NCBI GenBank assembly: GCA_905236405.1
Contig: CAJOQB010000200.1
Span: forward strand, 1 to 11,468
From: an uncultured Bacteroidales bacterium
GTDB lineage: Bacteria > Bacteroidota > Bacteroidia > Bacteroidales > P3
DNA length: 11,468 nucleotides
Reading direction: 5' to 3'
Shown piece after piece: positions 1 through 6,712 of the stretch. The position numbers were made by a program, and so were the translations under genes. Under the pieces are notes generated by a model. It was not told the origin of the DNA. It saw only the letters and a program-made list of their open reading frames with translations, and searched no databases. Positions within the stretch are counted from its first letter, which is position 1; each line of letters begins with the position of its first letter.

Positions 1-472
1 CCAACTGGATGGCATCCATGATGTAGAAGAAGACATTGGCAAAGTTGTCATCCGATGTGTCAGGAATTGCGACATAGTCACCTCCACCCGATTGTTGCCA
101 TCCGTTGCTGTAGTGGTAGTAGTCGGCATAACCGCTCACTACAGGGTCAGCCGTCCAATACATGTCACCTATATGGTCGACAGGATAATAGTTATAATAA
201 CAGGTGACGACGATAGCCTTCACCTCTTCCCATTCACCGGGGAACCAACGGTCGGCAGGAAGAGCCAACTCGCCTTTGGCGTCACCCTTGACAGACGTCT
301 GGGTGGCGGGGGCATGGGCAAACTTGCCGTTCAGGTGTTGCTGCGAGATGTCACGTTTGTTAAACATGGCGATTTTCTCGCGACGCATTTGATCAATCTG
401 CTCTTGGGTCTGAGCCATGGCACTGCCCATAAACGCCAGCATGAGCAGACCGACAATCATTCTTTTCTTCAT
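1..472 (-). CDS. Agmatine/peptidylarginine deiminase-like exported protein (N-terminal part)
   Basis: This open frame starts at ATG 472 and runs off the left edge, so only about 157 residues are visible. It opens with a clear Sec signal peptide (MKKRMIVGLLMLAFMGSAMA, probable cleavage before Gln-Thr-Gln), so the product is exported. After a charged linker comes RWFPGEWEEVKAIVVT, which resembles the N-terminal opening of the agmatine deiminase / Porphyromonas-type peptidylarginine deiminase family (pentein fold). A Tyr/Trp/Asp-rich stretch follows. The catalytic Asp/His/Cys residues of the family lie further downstream and cannot be checked here. The start lies 23 nt behind the kce stop with no promoter visible between them, so co-transcription with kce is likely. 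Deimination of arginine-type substrates is inferred from the N-terminal resemblance only. Confidence is high for an exported coding region and moderate for the family. Confidence 0.62.
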   Translation of the reverse strand, partial: MKKRMIVGLLMLAFMGSAMAQTQEQIDQMRREKIAMFNKRDISQQHLNGKFAHAPATQTSVKGDAKGELALPADRWFPGEWEEVKAIVVTCYYNYYPVDHIGDMYWTADPVVSGYADYYHYSNGWQQSGGGDYVAIPDTSDDNFANVFFYIMDAIQL

Positions 473-495
473 AAGATACTATGATATTGTTTTGT

Positions 496-1326
496 TTATC
501 GTTTGTTAAGACTGAGGATTTCACGAGCCTCGTCGCTGGTGGCCACTTGGCGACCCAGCAGTTTGGCCATGCGAACCACCTTGTCGACCAGTTCGCCGTT
601 GCTCTTGGCCAACACACCGCGTTCCAGATAGAGGTTATCCTCGAAACCAACACGCACATTGCCGCCCATCGCAATAGCGGGAGCAGCCAAAGTGAAAGCA
701 TGACGACCAATACCGGTAGCTGTCCACGTGCTGCCTGCAGGAATCTTGTTCACCAGCCAGCAGAGGTTGTCAACGGTGGCAGGAATGCAACCGGGAACAC
801 CCAGCACAAAATTGAACTGCATCGGAGCACCAGGAACCTCGCCCTTGCGAGCCATGGTGAGAATGGTGTCGAGGTGACCCATCTCGAAGCACTCGTATTC
901 GGGTTTGATACCCTTTTCGAGCATACGTTTTCCGAAGGCACGCATGGTGGGCATGGTGTTGTCGAAGATGTCGTCACCGAAGTTGCAGGTACCGCAGTCG
1001 AGGGTAGCCATCTCAGGCACAGGGTTGGTGTTGGTCGAGTCGAGACGCTCGTCGGGAGTCATACCCACAGCACCACCCGTCGAAGGAATCAGAATCACGT
1101 TGGGGCAAGCCTTCAAGATGGCCTCGGTGCACTCCTGGAAACGCACATGGCTCTGGGTGGGAGTACCGTCATCCTCGCGGACATGGAGGTGGACAATGGC
1201 GGCACCGGCATCCACTGCCGACTTGGCTTCGCGTACAATCTCCTCAACGGTATAGGGGACGTTGGGGTTCTGCTCTTTCGTCACTTCAGCACCGCAGATA
1301 GCGGCGGTAATAATAAGTTTATCCAT
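496..1326 (-). CDS. kce: 3-keto-5-aminohexanoate cleavage enzyme (BKACE family)
   Basis: 276 aa, the full length usual for Kce. The family condenses a beta-keto acid with acetyl-CoA. In lysine fermentation the substrate is (S)-3-keto-5-aminohexanoate, giving acetoacetate and L-3-aminobutyryl-CoA. The N-terminus MDKLIITAAICGAEVTKEQN holds Glu14. The zinc-binding HLHVRE motif places His46 and His48 exactly where described for characterised Kce, Ser82 lies in IPSTGG, and VGFEDN near residues 226-231 supplies the third zinc ligand (Glu229) and the following Asp. The fold is a TIM barrel and the protein should be cytoplasmic. It has its own promoter with a hairpin in the 5' leader. Other lysine-fermentation genes (kamA, kamDE, kdd, kal) are not visible in the window, so the exact substrate is unproven; BKACE enzymes vary in substrate. 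The deiminase-like gene follows in the same direction. Confidence 0.9.
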   Translation of the reverse strand: MDKLIITAAICGAEVTKEQNPNVPYTVEEIVREAKSAVDAGAAIVHLHVREDDGTPTQSHVRFQECTEAILKACPNVILIPSTGGAVGMTPDERLDSTNTNPVPEMATLDCGTCNFGDDIFDNTMPTMRAFGKRMLEKGIKPEYECFEMGHLDTILTMARKGEVPGAPMQFNFVLGVPGCIPATVDNLCWLVNKIPAGSTWTATGIGRHAFTLAAPAIAMGGNVRVGFEDNLYLERGVLAKSNGELVDKVVRMAKLLGRQVATSDEAREILSLNKR

Positions 1327-1363
1327 TGTATATTCTTTTTATTATGAAACCATTAATTGTCTT

Positions 1364-1380
1364 CTGTCCCCGTGGGACAG
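1364..1380 (-). promoter_or_regulatory. Perfect hairpin at the 5' end of the kce leader
   Basis: CTGTCCC, cgt, GGGACAG is a perfect 7-bp inverted repeat with a 3-nt loop. It sits at or just after the predicted kce transcription start. It could be a 5'-end stabilising hairpin or a dyad operator; the sequence alone does not decide. Confidence 0.55.
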
Positions 1381-1384
1381 AGTG

Positions 1385-1414
1385 CAAAAATACGCTTTTT
1401 GCTCGAATCGGCAA
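1385..1414 (-). promoter_or_regulatory. Bacteroidetes-type promoter of kce
   Basis: On the minus strand TATTTTTG (1392-1385) matches the TAnnTTTG -7 consensus. A TTG at 1414-1412 lies 19 nt upstream, as expected for the -33 element. Transcription should begin near 1380, leaving a 5' leader of about 55 nt before the kce ATG at 1326. Confidence 0.75.
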
Positions 1415-1423
1415 CTTTTTCTT

Positions 1424-1453
1424 TTTCCGTATAATAAAATAGGTGTATCTTTG
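1424..1453 (+). promoter_or_regulatory. Bacteroidetes-type promoter of the ruvC operon
   Basis: TATCTTTG at 1446-1453 matches TAnnTTTG. The T-rich stretch ending at 1426 lies 19 nt upstream in the -33 position, though without a canonical TTG. The -7 box is 58 nt upstream of the ruvC ATG. It is divergent from the kce promoter, the two -7 boxes being about 53 bp apart. Confidence 0.72.
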
Positions 1454-1466
1454 CACTCGCTTTCTT

Positions 1467-1483
1467 TCACCCCATTAGGGTGA
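1467..1483 (+). promoter_or_regulatory. Hairpin in the ruvC 5' leader
   Basis: TCACCC, catta, GGGTGA forms a 6-bp inverted repeat 13 nt downstream of the -7 box, so it is close to the 5' end of the transcript. It mirrors the CCC/GGG hairpin on the divergent kce transcript. Confidence 0.45.
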
Positions 1484-1511
1484 GCAGCAAACTGAAAAAT
1501 AGTGTTATCGA

Positions 1512-2102
1512 ATGGAGAAAATCATCTTGGGGATAGACCCTGGCACGCTGATTATGGGCTATAGCCTTCTCGAAGTGGACGACGAACTGCGTCAACCTCG
1601 ACTGCTCACCATGGATGTGGTCTATCTCAAGAAGATTGCCGACCCCAAGCTGCGTCTACGCCGCATCTACGATTCCACACTCCGCATCATCGACACGTTC
1701 CACCCCGACCACCTCGGCATCGAGGCCCCTTTCTTTGGCAAGAACTTCCAGTCGGCCCTCAAGCTGGGACGGGCACAAGGCATCGCCATCGCCGCCGCTA
1801 TGGCTCGCGACCTCTCCTTCACCGAGTACGAGCCCGCCACCGTCAAGCAGAACGTCACCGGCAATGGCAACGCCAGCAAGGAGCAGGTGGCACAGATGAT
1901 TCGCAGCATCTTCCAGTTCGACAACGACCCACGCTATTTCGACGCCACCGACGCACTGGCCATTGCCTACAGCTGTTTCCTCGACCTCTACAACCCCTTG
2001 GCCGACATCCGCAGCGAACTGCTGCCCACAAAGAAACGCGGCAAAAGCCGAAGACAGTCCTGGACCGAATTTGTAGAACAGAATCCCGACCGCCAAGCAT
2101 AG
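1512..2102 (+). CDS. ruvC: Crossover junction endodeoxyribonuclease RuvC
   Basis: 196 aa. RuvC is the RNase H-fold resolvase that cuts Holliday junctions as a dimer together with RuvAB in recombinational repair. The frame begins MEKIILGIDPGT with the first catalytic aspartate at Asp9. Glu71 lies in LGIEAPFF, and Asp144 and Asp147 lie in FDATDALAIA; this is the complete four-acid metal site (equivalent to E. coli Asp7, Glu66, Asp138, Asp141). The conserved KLGRAQG helix (about 84-90) is also present. The C-terminal 30 residues are a basic tail (KKRGKSRRQ) beyond the catalytic core. It is the first gene behind a TAnnTTTG promoter, with a transglutaminase-like lipoprotein gene 33 nt downstream on the same strand, suggesting one transcript. 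All catalytic positions look intact. Confidence 0.95.
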   Translation: MEKIILGIDPGTLIMGYSLLEVDDELRQPRLLTMDVVYLKKIADPKLRLRRIYDSTLRIIDTFHPDHLGIEAPFFGKNFQSALKLGRAQGIAIAAAMARDLSFTEYEPATVKQNVTGNGNASKEQVAQMIRSIFQFDNDPRYFDATDALAIAYSCFLDLYNPLADIRSELLPTKKRGKSRRQSWTEFVEQNPDRQA

Positions 2103-2135
2103 CTTGGCCTCAAATAATAATCAACACAAACCATC

Positions 2136-3377
2136 ATGCCGAAACGTATTCTCTGTATCCTCCTATCCGTGCTGACATTATCGTCGTGCCACTTGGTGTC
2201 GAGTCGCACCCGCACCTACGACCCAGCACAGGTTAACTTCACCGCCACTTACAACCCCACCTTCGACAACATCCTCTACCCTTCCATGCTGCTGGCACTC
2301 TCCAGCTACAGCGGTGACTCTTCGCAGGTGCTCTTCTCCTGCTCGTTGACAGCGCCCACCTCCAATGCCGTGCTGCGTATCGTGGTCGACTCGTCGGCAC
2401 TCAACTATGTCACCATTCTGCAGGAGGTGCTTCCCCGCCGCGGACAGCAATACAACTTCGAGATTCCCATCAAATGGAAATACGACAAGCTGTACAACCT
2501 CCGCCAACAAGGAGGCGTGGACCTGACGTTCACCTGCTTCATCAACGACGAGGAGGTCGACATCAAAAACCTTCGGCTCAACTATCGTTCGGTCAACGAG
2601 TGCCTGCTTTGTGCCATCGACACGGCACGCCATTCCATCGATTACCGATGGCTCTTCATGGGCTATGTCAACGAAGACCATCCCTTCATCGACTCCATCC
2701 TCACCACCGCGTTGCAACAAGGACAGGTGCACCAGTTCTCAGGCTACCAAAAGAACAACGCCCAGTTTGTCTCCAACCAAGTCTTTGCCATCTGGAACTA
2801 TGCCTTGAACCGAGGCATCGCCTACAGCTCCATCTCCTGCACCTCCAATCCCTCCAAACGGGCTTCCACACAGCACATCCGCTTCTTCGACGAGGTGTAC
2901 AACTCACGTCAGGCCAACTGTATCGACGCCTGCGTCTTCTTCGCCTCCATCATGCGAAAGATTGGGCTCTATCCCGTCATCCTTGTCGAACCCTGCCATG
3001 CCTATCTGGGCTACTACACTGACAAGCAGAAGAAGAACTTGGCACTCCTCGAGACCACCGTCACCGGCTGGGTCAACTTCCCCGCCATGGATCGCACCTA
3101 TGCCGAGCAGCACAAACTGACCGACGAACAGTGGACCAAGATATTGCCTTACCTCAGCGAAGGCCAACGTAACGCATGGCGTGCTGGCACTTTGAGCTAT
3201 GAACAGCTCAAGCTCGACGTCTCCAAGAATCTCTTTATCCAAGCCACCGACTATCGCAAAGAGGACTACGAGGCCAACAAGAAGGCATTCCTCGACGACA
3301 ACCAGAGCCGCTACCAGATGCTCGTCGTCGACGAGCTGCGTCGCTACGTGCAACCCATCGGCTTGTTGGCTGAATAG
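2136..3377 (+). CDS. Transglutaminase-like lipoprotein
   Basis: 413 aa. The N-terminus MPKRILCILLSVLTLSSC is a lipoprotein signal peptide with the lipidated Cys at residue 18, so the protein should be membrane-anchored in the envelope. Residues about 30-150 look beta-rich (alternating hydrophobics, Ig-like). Residues about 210-310 carry a transglutaminase/papain-like core: NSRQANCIDACVFFASIMRK with Cys262 and the downstream R-x-x-G, then PCHAYLGYY with His288, and an acidic candidate for the third catalytic position at Glu305 (LLETT). This Cys...His...acid order is typical of bacterial transglutaminase-like domains, which may act as cysteine peptidases, amidases or cross-linkers. The true reaction is unknown. 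The C-terminal 100 residues are helical and charged. It lies between ruvC and lepB on one strand, 33 and 69 nt from them. Confidence 0.75.
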   Translation: MPKRILCILLSVLTLSSCHLVSSRTRTYDPAQVNFTATYNPTFDNILYPSMLLALSSYSGDSSQVLFSCSLTAPTSNAVLRIVVDSSALNYVTILQEVLPRRGQQYNFEIPIKWKYDKLYNLRQQGGVDLTFTCFINDEEVDIKNLRLNYRSVNECLLCAIDTARHSIDYRWLFMGYVNEDHPFIDSILTTALQQGQVHQFSGYQKNNAQFVSNQVFAIWNYALNRGIAYSSISCTSNPSKRASTQHIRFFDEVYNSRQANCIDACVFFASIMRKIGLYPVILVEPCHAYLGYYTDKQKKNLALLETTVTGWVNFPAMDRTYAEQHKLTDEQWTKILPYLSEGQRNAWRAGTLSYEQLKLDVSKNLFIQATDYRKEDYEANKKAFLDDNQSRYQMLVVDELRRYVQPIGLLAE

Positions 3378-3446
3378 ACGTCACTCACAATAAAAACCGT
3401 TGTCGTCCGTTAATAACCTCATCAGAACAAAACACAAAGTAACATT

Positions 3447-5297
3447 ATGCTATACGTCCTTTACGCCCTCGTCTACATCCTCGGCACCTTTGTCGGACTT
3501 GCCTTCGTCTTCCGCAAAGCGGGCATCGCCCCTTGGAAAGCCCTTGTCCCTGTCTACAACATCGTCGTCTGGATAAAGATGTGTGGCAAATCGCGTTGGT
3601 GGTACCTCTATTTCCTCATCCCCGCCATCAACATCTTCACCTTCCTGCTCCTCATCGTCGAGACAGCCAAGCTCTTCCGTCGCAACAGCCTGTGGGAGCA
3701 GACCCTCGCCGTCATCTTCCCCTGGGCCTATATGCTTTGGTTGGGATGCTCCAAGAAACAATCCTTCACCCCTGCCAGCGAACTGCCCAAGATAAAGAAC
3801 AGTTCGGCACGCGAATGGGCCGAAGCCATCATCTTCGCCCTTGTCGCCGCCGTCATCATCCGCAACAATGTGTTCGAATTCTACAACATCCCCTCCTCTT
3901 CGATGGAGAAGTCGCTCATGACAGGCGACTACCTCATGGTCTCCAAGATATCCTACGGCCCCCGCGTCAACATGGTTCCCCTCAGCCTGCCCCTTATGCA
4001 CAATGTCGTGCCGCTCACCGACGGACAGGTCGAGAGCTACCTCCGCTGGCCGTCGCTGCCCTACTACCGTTTCCCTGGTCTGAGCCACATACAGCGATAT
4101 GACGCCACCGTCTTCAACTATCCCGACGGCGACACCGTCTGCAGTGCCTTCCAAAGCAATCGTTCCTACCACGACCTTGTGCGTCAGTATGGTCGCGACC
4201 GTGTCCTTTCCGACCGCGAACATTTTGGCAAGATTGTGGTACGTCCCATGAGCAAGAAAGAGAATTTCATCAAACGCACCATTGGACTCCCTGGCGAGAC
4301 CATCGAGATACGCGACCGCGTGGCTCACATCAACGGGAGCCCCATCGAAGACCCTGTCAATCTCCAGTTCACCTACGCCATCCGCATGGCCACCGACATG
4401 TCGGCCTACCTCCAACAGATGGCGTCCATGGGAGGCAATATCATGCAGCTGGAACAGCAGAAACTACAAGCCGACTACAAGTTCTTTGCCCGCAACTACA
4501 GCGTTTCGTCCGACGATTGGAACTCGGCCACTTACTACCTCTACCTTCCCCTCACCGATTCCATGATTGCACTACTGCATCAATACGACAATCTTTTTAG
4601 TGTCGAAGTGCTTGGCGCCACCACCGACAGTCCCAACACCCACCTGGTACAGCTGGCACCCGACTATGGTGTCGCTGCCAACGAAATGGAATTCCAACAG
4701 CGCGACATGGAGATTCACAACGCCTTCCTTCAACTTACCTCTGCCTTCAAGTCCATGGGGCTCACCGAGACCGACATCGCGCAGGCAAACCAATACTATA
4801 CCCTGCCCCTCACCGCTTCCGAGGTGCAACGCCTGATGTCCGATCCCGCCGTTGCCCAAGTCGTCCCCATTGTCTCGCAGCGAGGCTATGGCTCCCAACG
4901 GCTCTTCCCCCACGCTGCCGGCTACGACTGGACAGTCGACAACTTCGGTCCCGTCTTGATTCCCGCCAAGGGGATGACCCTCGACCTCACCCTCGACAAC
5001 CTGCCCCTCTACCGTCGTGCCATCGAGGTCTTTGAACGCAACCGTGTTGAAGTCAGAAACGGACAAATTTATATCAACGGCGAACCCACCACCACTTATA
5101 CCTTCAAGATGGACTACTACTGGCTGATGGGCGATAACCGTCACAACAGTGCCGACAGCCGCTATTGGGGCTTCGTGCCCGAGGATCATATCTCTGGCAA
5201 AGCCACCCGTGTCATTGCCAGCAAAGACAAAGACTGTCTCGACGGACATCGCTTCCGCTGGAGCCGCGTCTTCCGCAAAGCCTCCCGCATCGATTGA
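3447..5297 (+). CDS. lepB: Signal peptidase I, long form with large insertions
   Basis: 616 aa inner-membrane serine/lysine protease that removes signal peptides from exported proteins. Residues 1-110 hold several hydrophobic segments resembling a DUF5684-type membrane module (WKALVPVYN, then FLIPAINIFTFLLLI). A further transmembrane helix at about 124-140 is followed by IPSSSM with catalytic Ser152. The general-base Lys276 lies in FIKRTIGLPGE. The GDNRHNSADSRYWGFVPEDH box lies at about 562-581. The order and motifs are those of signal peptidase I. The distances are not: Ser to Lys is 124 residues and Lys to the GDN box about 286, against about 55 and 127 in E. coli LepB. The inserted stretch (about 305-500) contains a helical Gln/Met-rich part and no recognised domain. 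It is the last gene of the ruvC unit, with a hairpin 32 nt after the stop. Confidence 0.92.
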   Translation: MLYVLYALVYILGTFVGLAFVFRKAGIAPWKALVPVYNIVVWIKMCGKSRWWYLYFLIPAINIFTFLLLIVETAKLFRRNSLWEQTLAVIFPWAYMLWLGCSKKQSFTPASELPKIKNSSAREWAEAIIFALVAAVIIRNNVFEFYNIPSSSMEKSLMTGDYLMVSKISYGPRVNMVPLSLPLMHNVVPLTDGQVESYLRWPSLPYYRFPGLSHIQRYDATVFNYPDGDTVCSAFQSNRSYHDLVRQYGRDRVLSDREHFGKIVVRPMSKKENFIKRTIGLPGETIEIRDRVAHINGSPIEDPVNLQFTYAIRMATDMSAYLQQMASMGGNIMQLEQQKLQADYKFFARNYSVSSDDWNSATYYLYLPLTDSMIALLHQYDNLFSVEVLGATTDSPNTHLVQLAPDYGVAANEMEFQQRDMEIHNAFLQLTSAFKSMGLTETDIAQANQYYTLPLTASEVQRLMSDPAVAQVVPIVSQRGYGSQRLFPHAAGYDWTVDNFGPVLIPAKGMTLDLTLDNLPLYRRAIEVFERNRVEVRNGQIYINGEPTTTYTFKMDYYWLMGDNRHNSADSRYWGFVPEDHISGKATRVIASKDKDCLDGHRFRWSRVFRKASRID

Positions 5298-5328
5298 CGG
5301 GCAACCCTTCTTCATTTTAACTCTCATT

Positions 5329-5362
5329 CCCTTATTGACAACACAAAAGGCGTCAGTAAGGG
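5329..5362 (+). terminator. Probable terminator hairpin after lepB
   Basis: CCCTTATTGAC (5329-5339) pairs with GTCAGTAAGGG (5352-5362) with one G-T pair and a 12-nt loop. It is followed by ATTTCTTAT, only a weak U-tract. Its position 32 nt downstream of the lepB stop fits termination or 3'-end protection. Confidence 0.5.
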
Positions 5363-5610
5363 ATTTCTTATCGCATCACAACAAGTATCATTTGTGGTTT
5401 TTATGCGTACCATATAGCCACCGGCAGCTTATCCTTTGAGGTTGACGGTGCGATGGAAGGAGGGAAAATGTTAAAACAGCAAAATAAAATGTTAAAAGCA
5501 TCTAACATCTTCCAAGATGGCATGAAGACCACAGAAAACAGCCTTTAACTTAATTTTAACCCAAGAGCGAAAAGTCTGCATTTGCTATCCGTTGATACAC
5601 AGAGGCGTAA
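5363..5610. other. Intergenic stretch with no recognised gene
   Basis: About 250 nt between the lepB hairpin and the palindrome block. Both strands were read; no frame has protein-like composition and no promoter matches TAnnTTTG convincingly. AATGTTAAAA occurs twice (near 5467 and 5488), and the composition becomes AT-rich before the GC-rich block begins. Confidence 0.5.
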
Positions 5611-5744
5611 GAGGGGGTTCCCACAGCTATGCTGCGACCCTTCCCACAGGCGCCTGCGAGAGGGGTCACAGCATAGCTGCGGGAGGTCAAACAGCCGCCT
5701 GTGGGAACCCTCGGAGGCGGCTGTGTCGCATCACACAGCCGCCT
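5611..5744. repeat. Nested and competing GC-rich palindromes (REP-like block)
   Basis: Several inverted repeats are packed in 134 bp. An outer 11-bp pair, GGTTCCCACAG (5616-5626) and CTGTGGGAACC (5699-5709), encloses CAGCTATGCTG (5624-5634) paired with CAGCATAGCTG (5669-5679), continued inward by GACCC (5636-5640) and GGGTC (5663-5667). TTCCCACAG recurs at 5641-5649. On the right, ACAGCCGCCT occurs at 5691-5700 and again within 5733-5744. The complementary AGGCGGCTGTGT at 5715-5726 can pair with either; the right-hand pair is 12 bp perfect with a 6-nt loop. The block is non-coding, GC-rich against AT-rich flanks, and looks like a repetitive extragenic palindromic element. Its genomic copy number cannot be judged here. 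Confidence 0.72.
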
Positions 5745-5824
5745 GTGCCCTCCGAAGGTCTCAAAACTGTTAACTGTCAAAAAAAGAAAAGTTAATGTGT
5801 TAACTGGAGCAACAAGACATCTTT

Positions 5825-5890
5825 TGATAAAACCGAGAGGAATAACAGCATGTTTTCTGACAAAACCGAGAGGAATGATAGTGCTTTTAG
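5825..5890. repeat. Two 33-bp tandem repeat units
   Basis: Units 5825-5857 and 5858-5890 share TGAyAAAACCGAGAGGAAT followed by a diverged half (the exact 15-bp core AAAACCGAGAGGAAT is at 5829-5843 and 5862-5876). The second unit runs directly into the terminator hairpin. The period is a multiple of three and the minus strand would read IPLGF twice, but the surrounding frame does not look like a protein. Confidence 0.65.
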
Positions 5891-5926
5891 AAAAGAGCAT
5901 ACCCTCGTCGGAGGATATGCTCTTTT
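5891..5926. terminator. Strong bidirectional intrinsic terminator
   Basis: AAAAGAGCATA (5891-5901) and TATGCTCTTTT (5916-5926) are perfect 11-bp arms. An inner CCTC/GAGG pair (5903-5906, 5911-5914) around a GTCG loop completes one nearly continuous stem. A-tracts and T-tracts flank both sides, so it can end transcription from either direction. It sits between the plus-strand lepB unit and the minus-strand barrel gene that ends at 6045. Confidence 0.82.
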
Positions 5927-5930
5927 GCGT

Positions 5931-5965
5931 CGATAGTGTGGACGGAACCTATTACCTCACTATCG
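5931..5965. repeat. Inverted repeat next to the terminator
   Basis: CGATAGTG (5931-5938) and CACTATCG (5958-5965) are perfect 8-bp arms with a 19-nt spacer, just beside the terminator. There is no T-tract, so it is not a terminator by itself; it may be a second hairpin at the 3' end of the minus-strand transcript. Confidence 0.45.
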
Positions 5966-6044
5966 TCACCTTGCGGGCGAGATAGTCTCCTATATTAATA
6001 AGGTGGAGGTCAGTGAGGGGGACATCCACCAGCAAAGAGACTGG

Positions 6045-6590
6045 TTATTTGTGTTCGTAGCAACGGATATTCCAACCCACCGAGATGACTGGCATAATGA
6101 GATAATAATACCCATCTGTGTAATACTTTAGTCCACCACCGAAGTCCAAATCTTTGTAGCTGGCACCTCCCACCAAAGATAATCCAGGTAATACAAAGTT
6201 TGTAAGACTAAATCTCAAGTCAAACATTGCCGCCCAATTGGCGTCACTTGTATAGGCACGTAAGCCTATGGCACTTTCCAAACCATCTCCATAACCGACA
6301 CTCAGGAATGTTTGTAAATAAGGGTTGATTTGATAGCCAAAAGAGGCGAACAATCCACGGTATAATTCCGGACGGATAACGAATCCTTTTCCACGAGAGA
6401 ACGTGTTGTCTCCTTCACGCGGCATCAGGCTGTATGTTTCTAATCCGTCGGCACTACCGACCTCTGAGTTTACAACTGTCGTTGTTTCATTGTTCTCTGC
6501 CAATAACTCACTACAGTTTACTTGAGCATTTCCGTGTGCAGCAATCAACATTGCAGCCACAATCATAATAGCTTGTTTCTTCATTTTCAC
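6045..6590 (-). CDS. Small outer-membrane beta-barrel-like protein
   Basis: 181 aa, not assigned to a named family. A Sec signal peptide (MKMKKQAIMIVAAMLIAAHGNA, cleavage probably before Gln-Val) indicates export. A polar linker (about 25-60) precedes a C-terminal part with alternating hydrophobic residues, Gly-rich turns and many aromatics (FASFGYQINPYLQTFLSVGY; YYYLIMPVISVGWNI). This fits a small outer-membrane beta-barrel of perhaps 8 strands. Two starts are possible (MKMKK or the in-frame MKK two codons later). It is more AT-rich than its neighbours and stands alone: the bidirectional terminator lies downstream, and a promoter-plus-terminator RNA segment lies 82 nt upstream. No good TAnnTTTG promoter is seen between that terminator and the start, so expression may depend on read-through. 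Function unknown. Confidence 0.72.
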   Translation of the reverse strand: MKMKKQAIMIVAAMLIAAHGNAQVNCSELLAENNETTTVVNSEVGSADGLETYSLMPREGDNTFSRGKGFVIRPELYRGLFASFGYQINPYLQTFLSVGYGDGLESAIGLRAYTSDANWAAMFDLRFSLTNFVLPGLSLVGGASYKDLDFGGGLKYYTDGYYYLIMPVISVGWNIRCYEHK

Positions 6591-6672
6591 TATGCCCTTT
6601 TATCCAGTCGGCTCTTCTGGTCTTAAATGATTAATACAGATATTATTTCTTGTTATTCTATGCAATAGACAC

Positions 6673-6712
6673 AAAAAAAAGCGCGGGATCCTGCTTTGTT
6701 GCTTATCCCGCG
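6673..6712 (-). terminator. Intrinsic terminator of the structured RNA
   Basis: Minus-strand CGCGGGAT (6712-6705) pairs perfectly with ATCCCGCG (6689-6682) and is followed, after GC, by eight consecutive T (6680-6673). It lies 82 nt upstream of the barrel gene start, so it could end a small RNA or attenuate that gene. Confidence 0.87.

Noticed and set aside
481..1347. 288-codon plus-strand frame opposite kce
   Set aside because: It is the antisense shadow of kce, whose minus frame has full catalytic motifs and a proper promoter.
5611..5744. CRISPR array
   Set aside because: Repeats are inverted and overlapping, spacing is irregular, and there are no unique spacers or cas genes.
5556..5900. 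114-codon minus-strand frame across the palindrome block and 33-bp repeats
   Set aside because: Its sequence is just a read-through of the palindromes and repeats, with no signal, domain or steady composition, and it crosses several hairpins.
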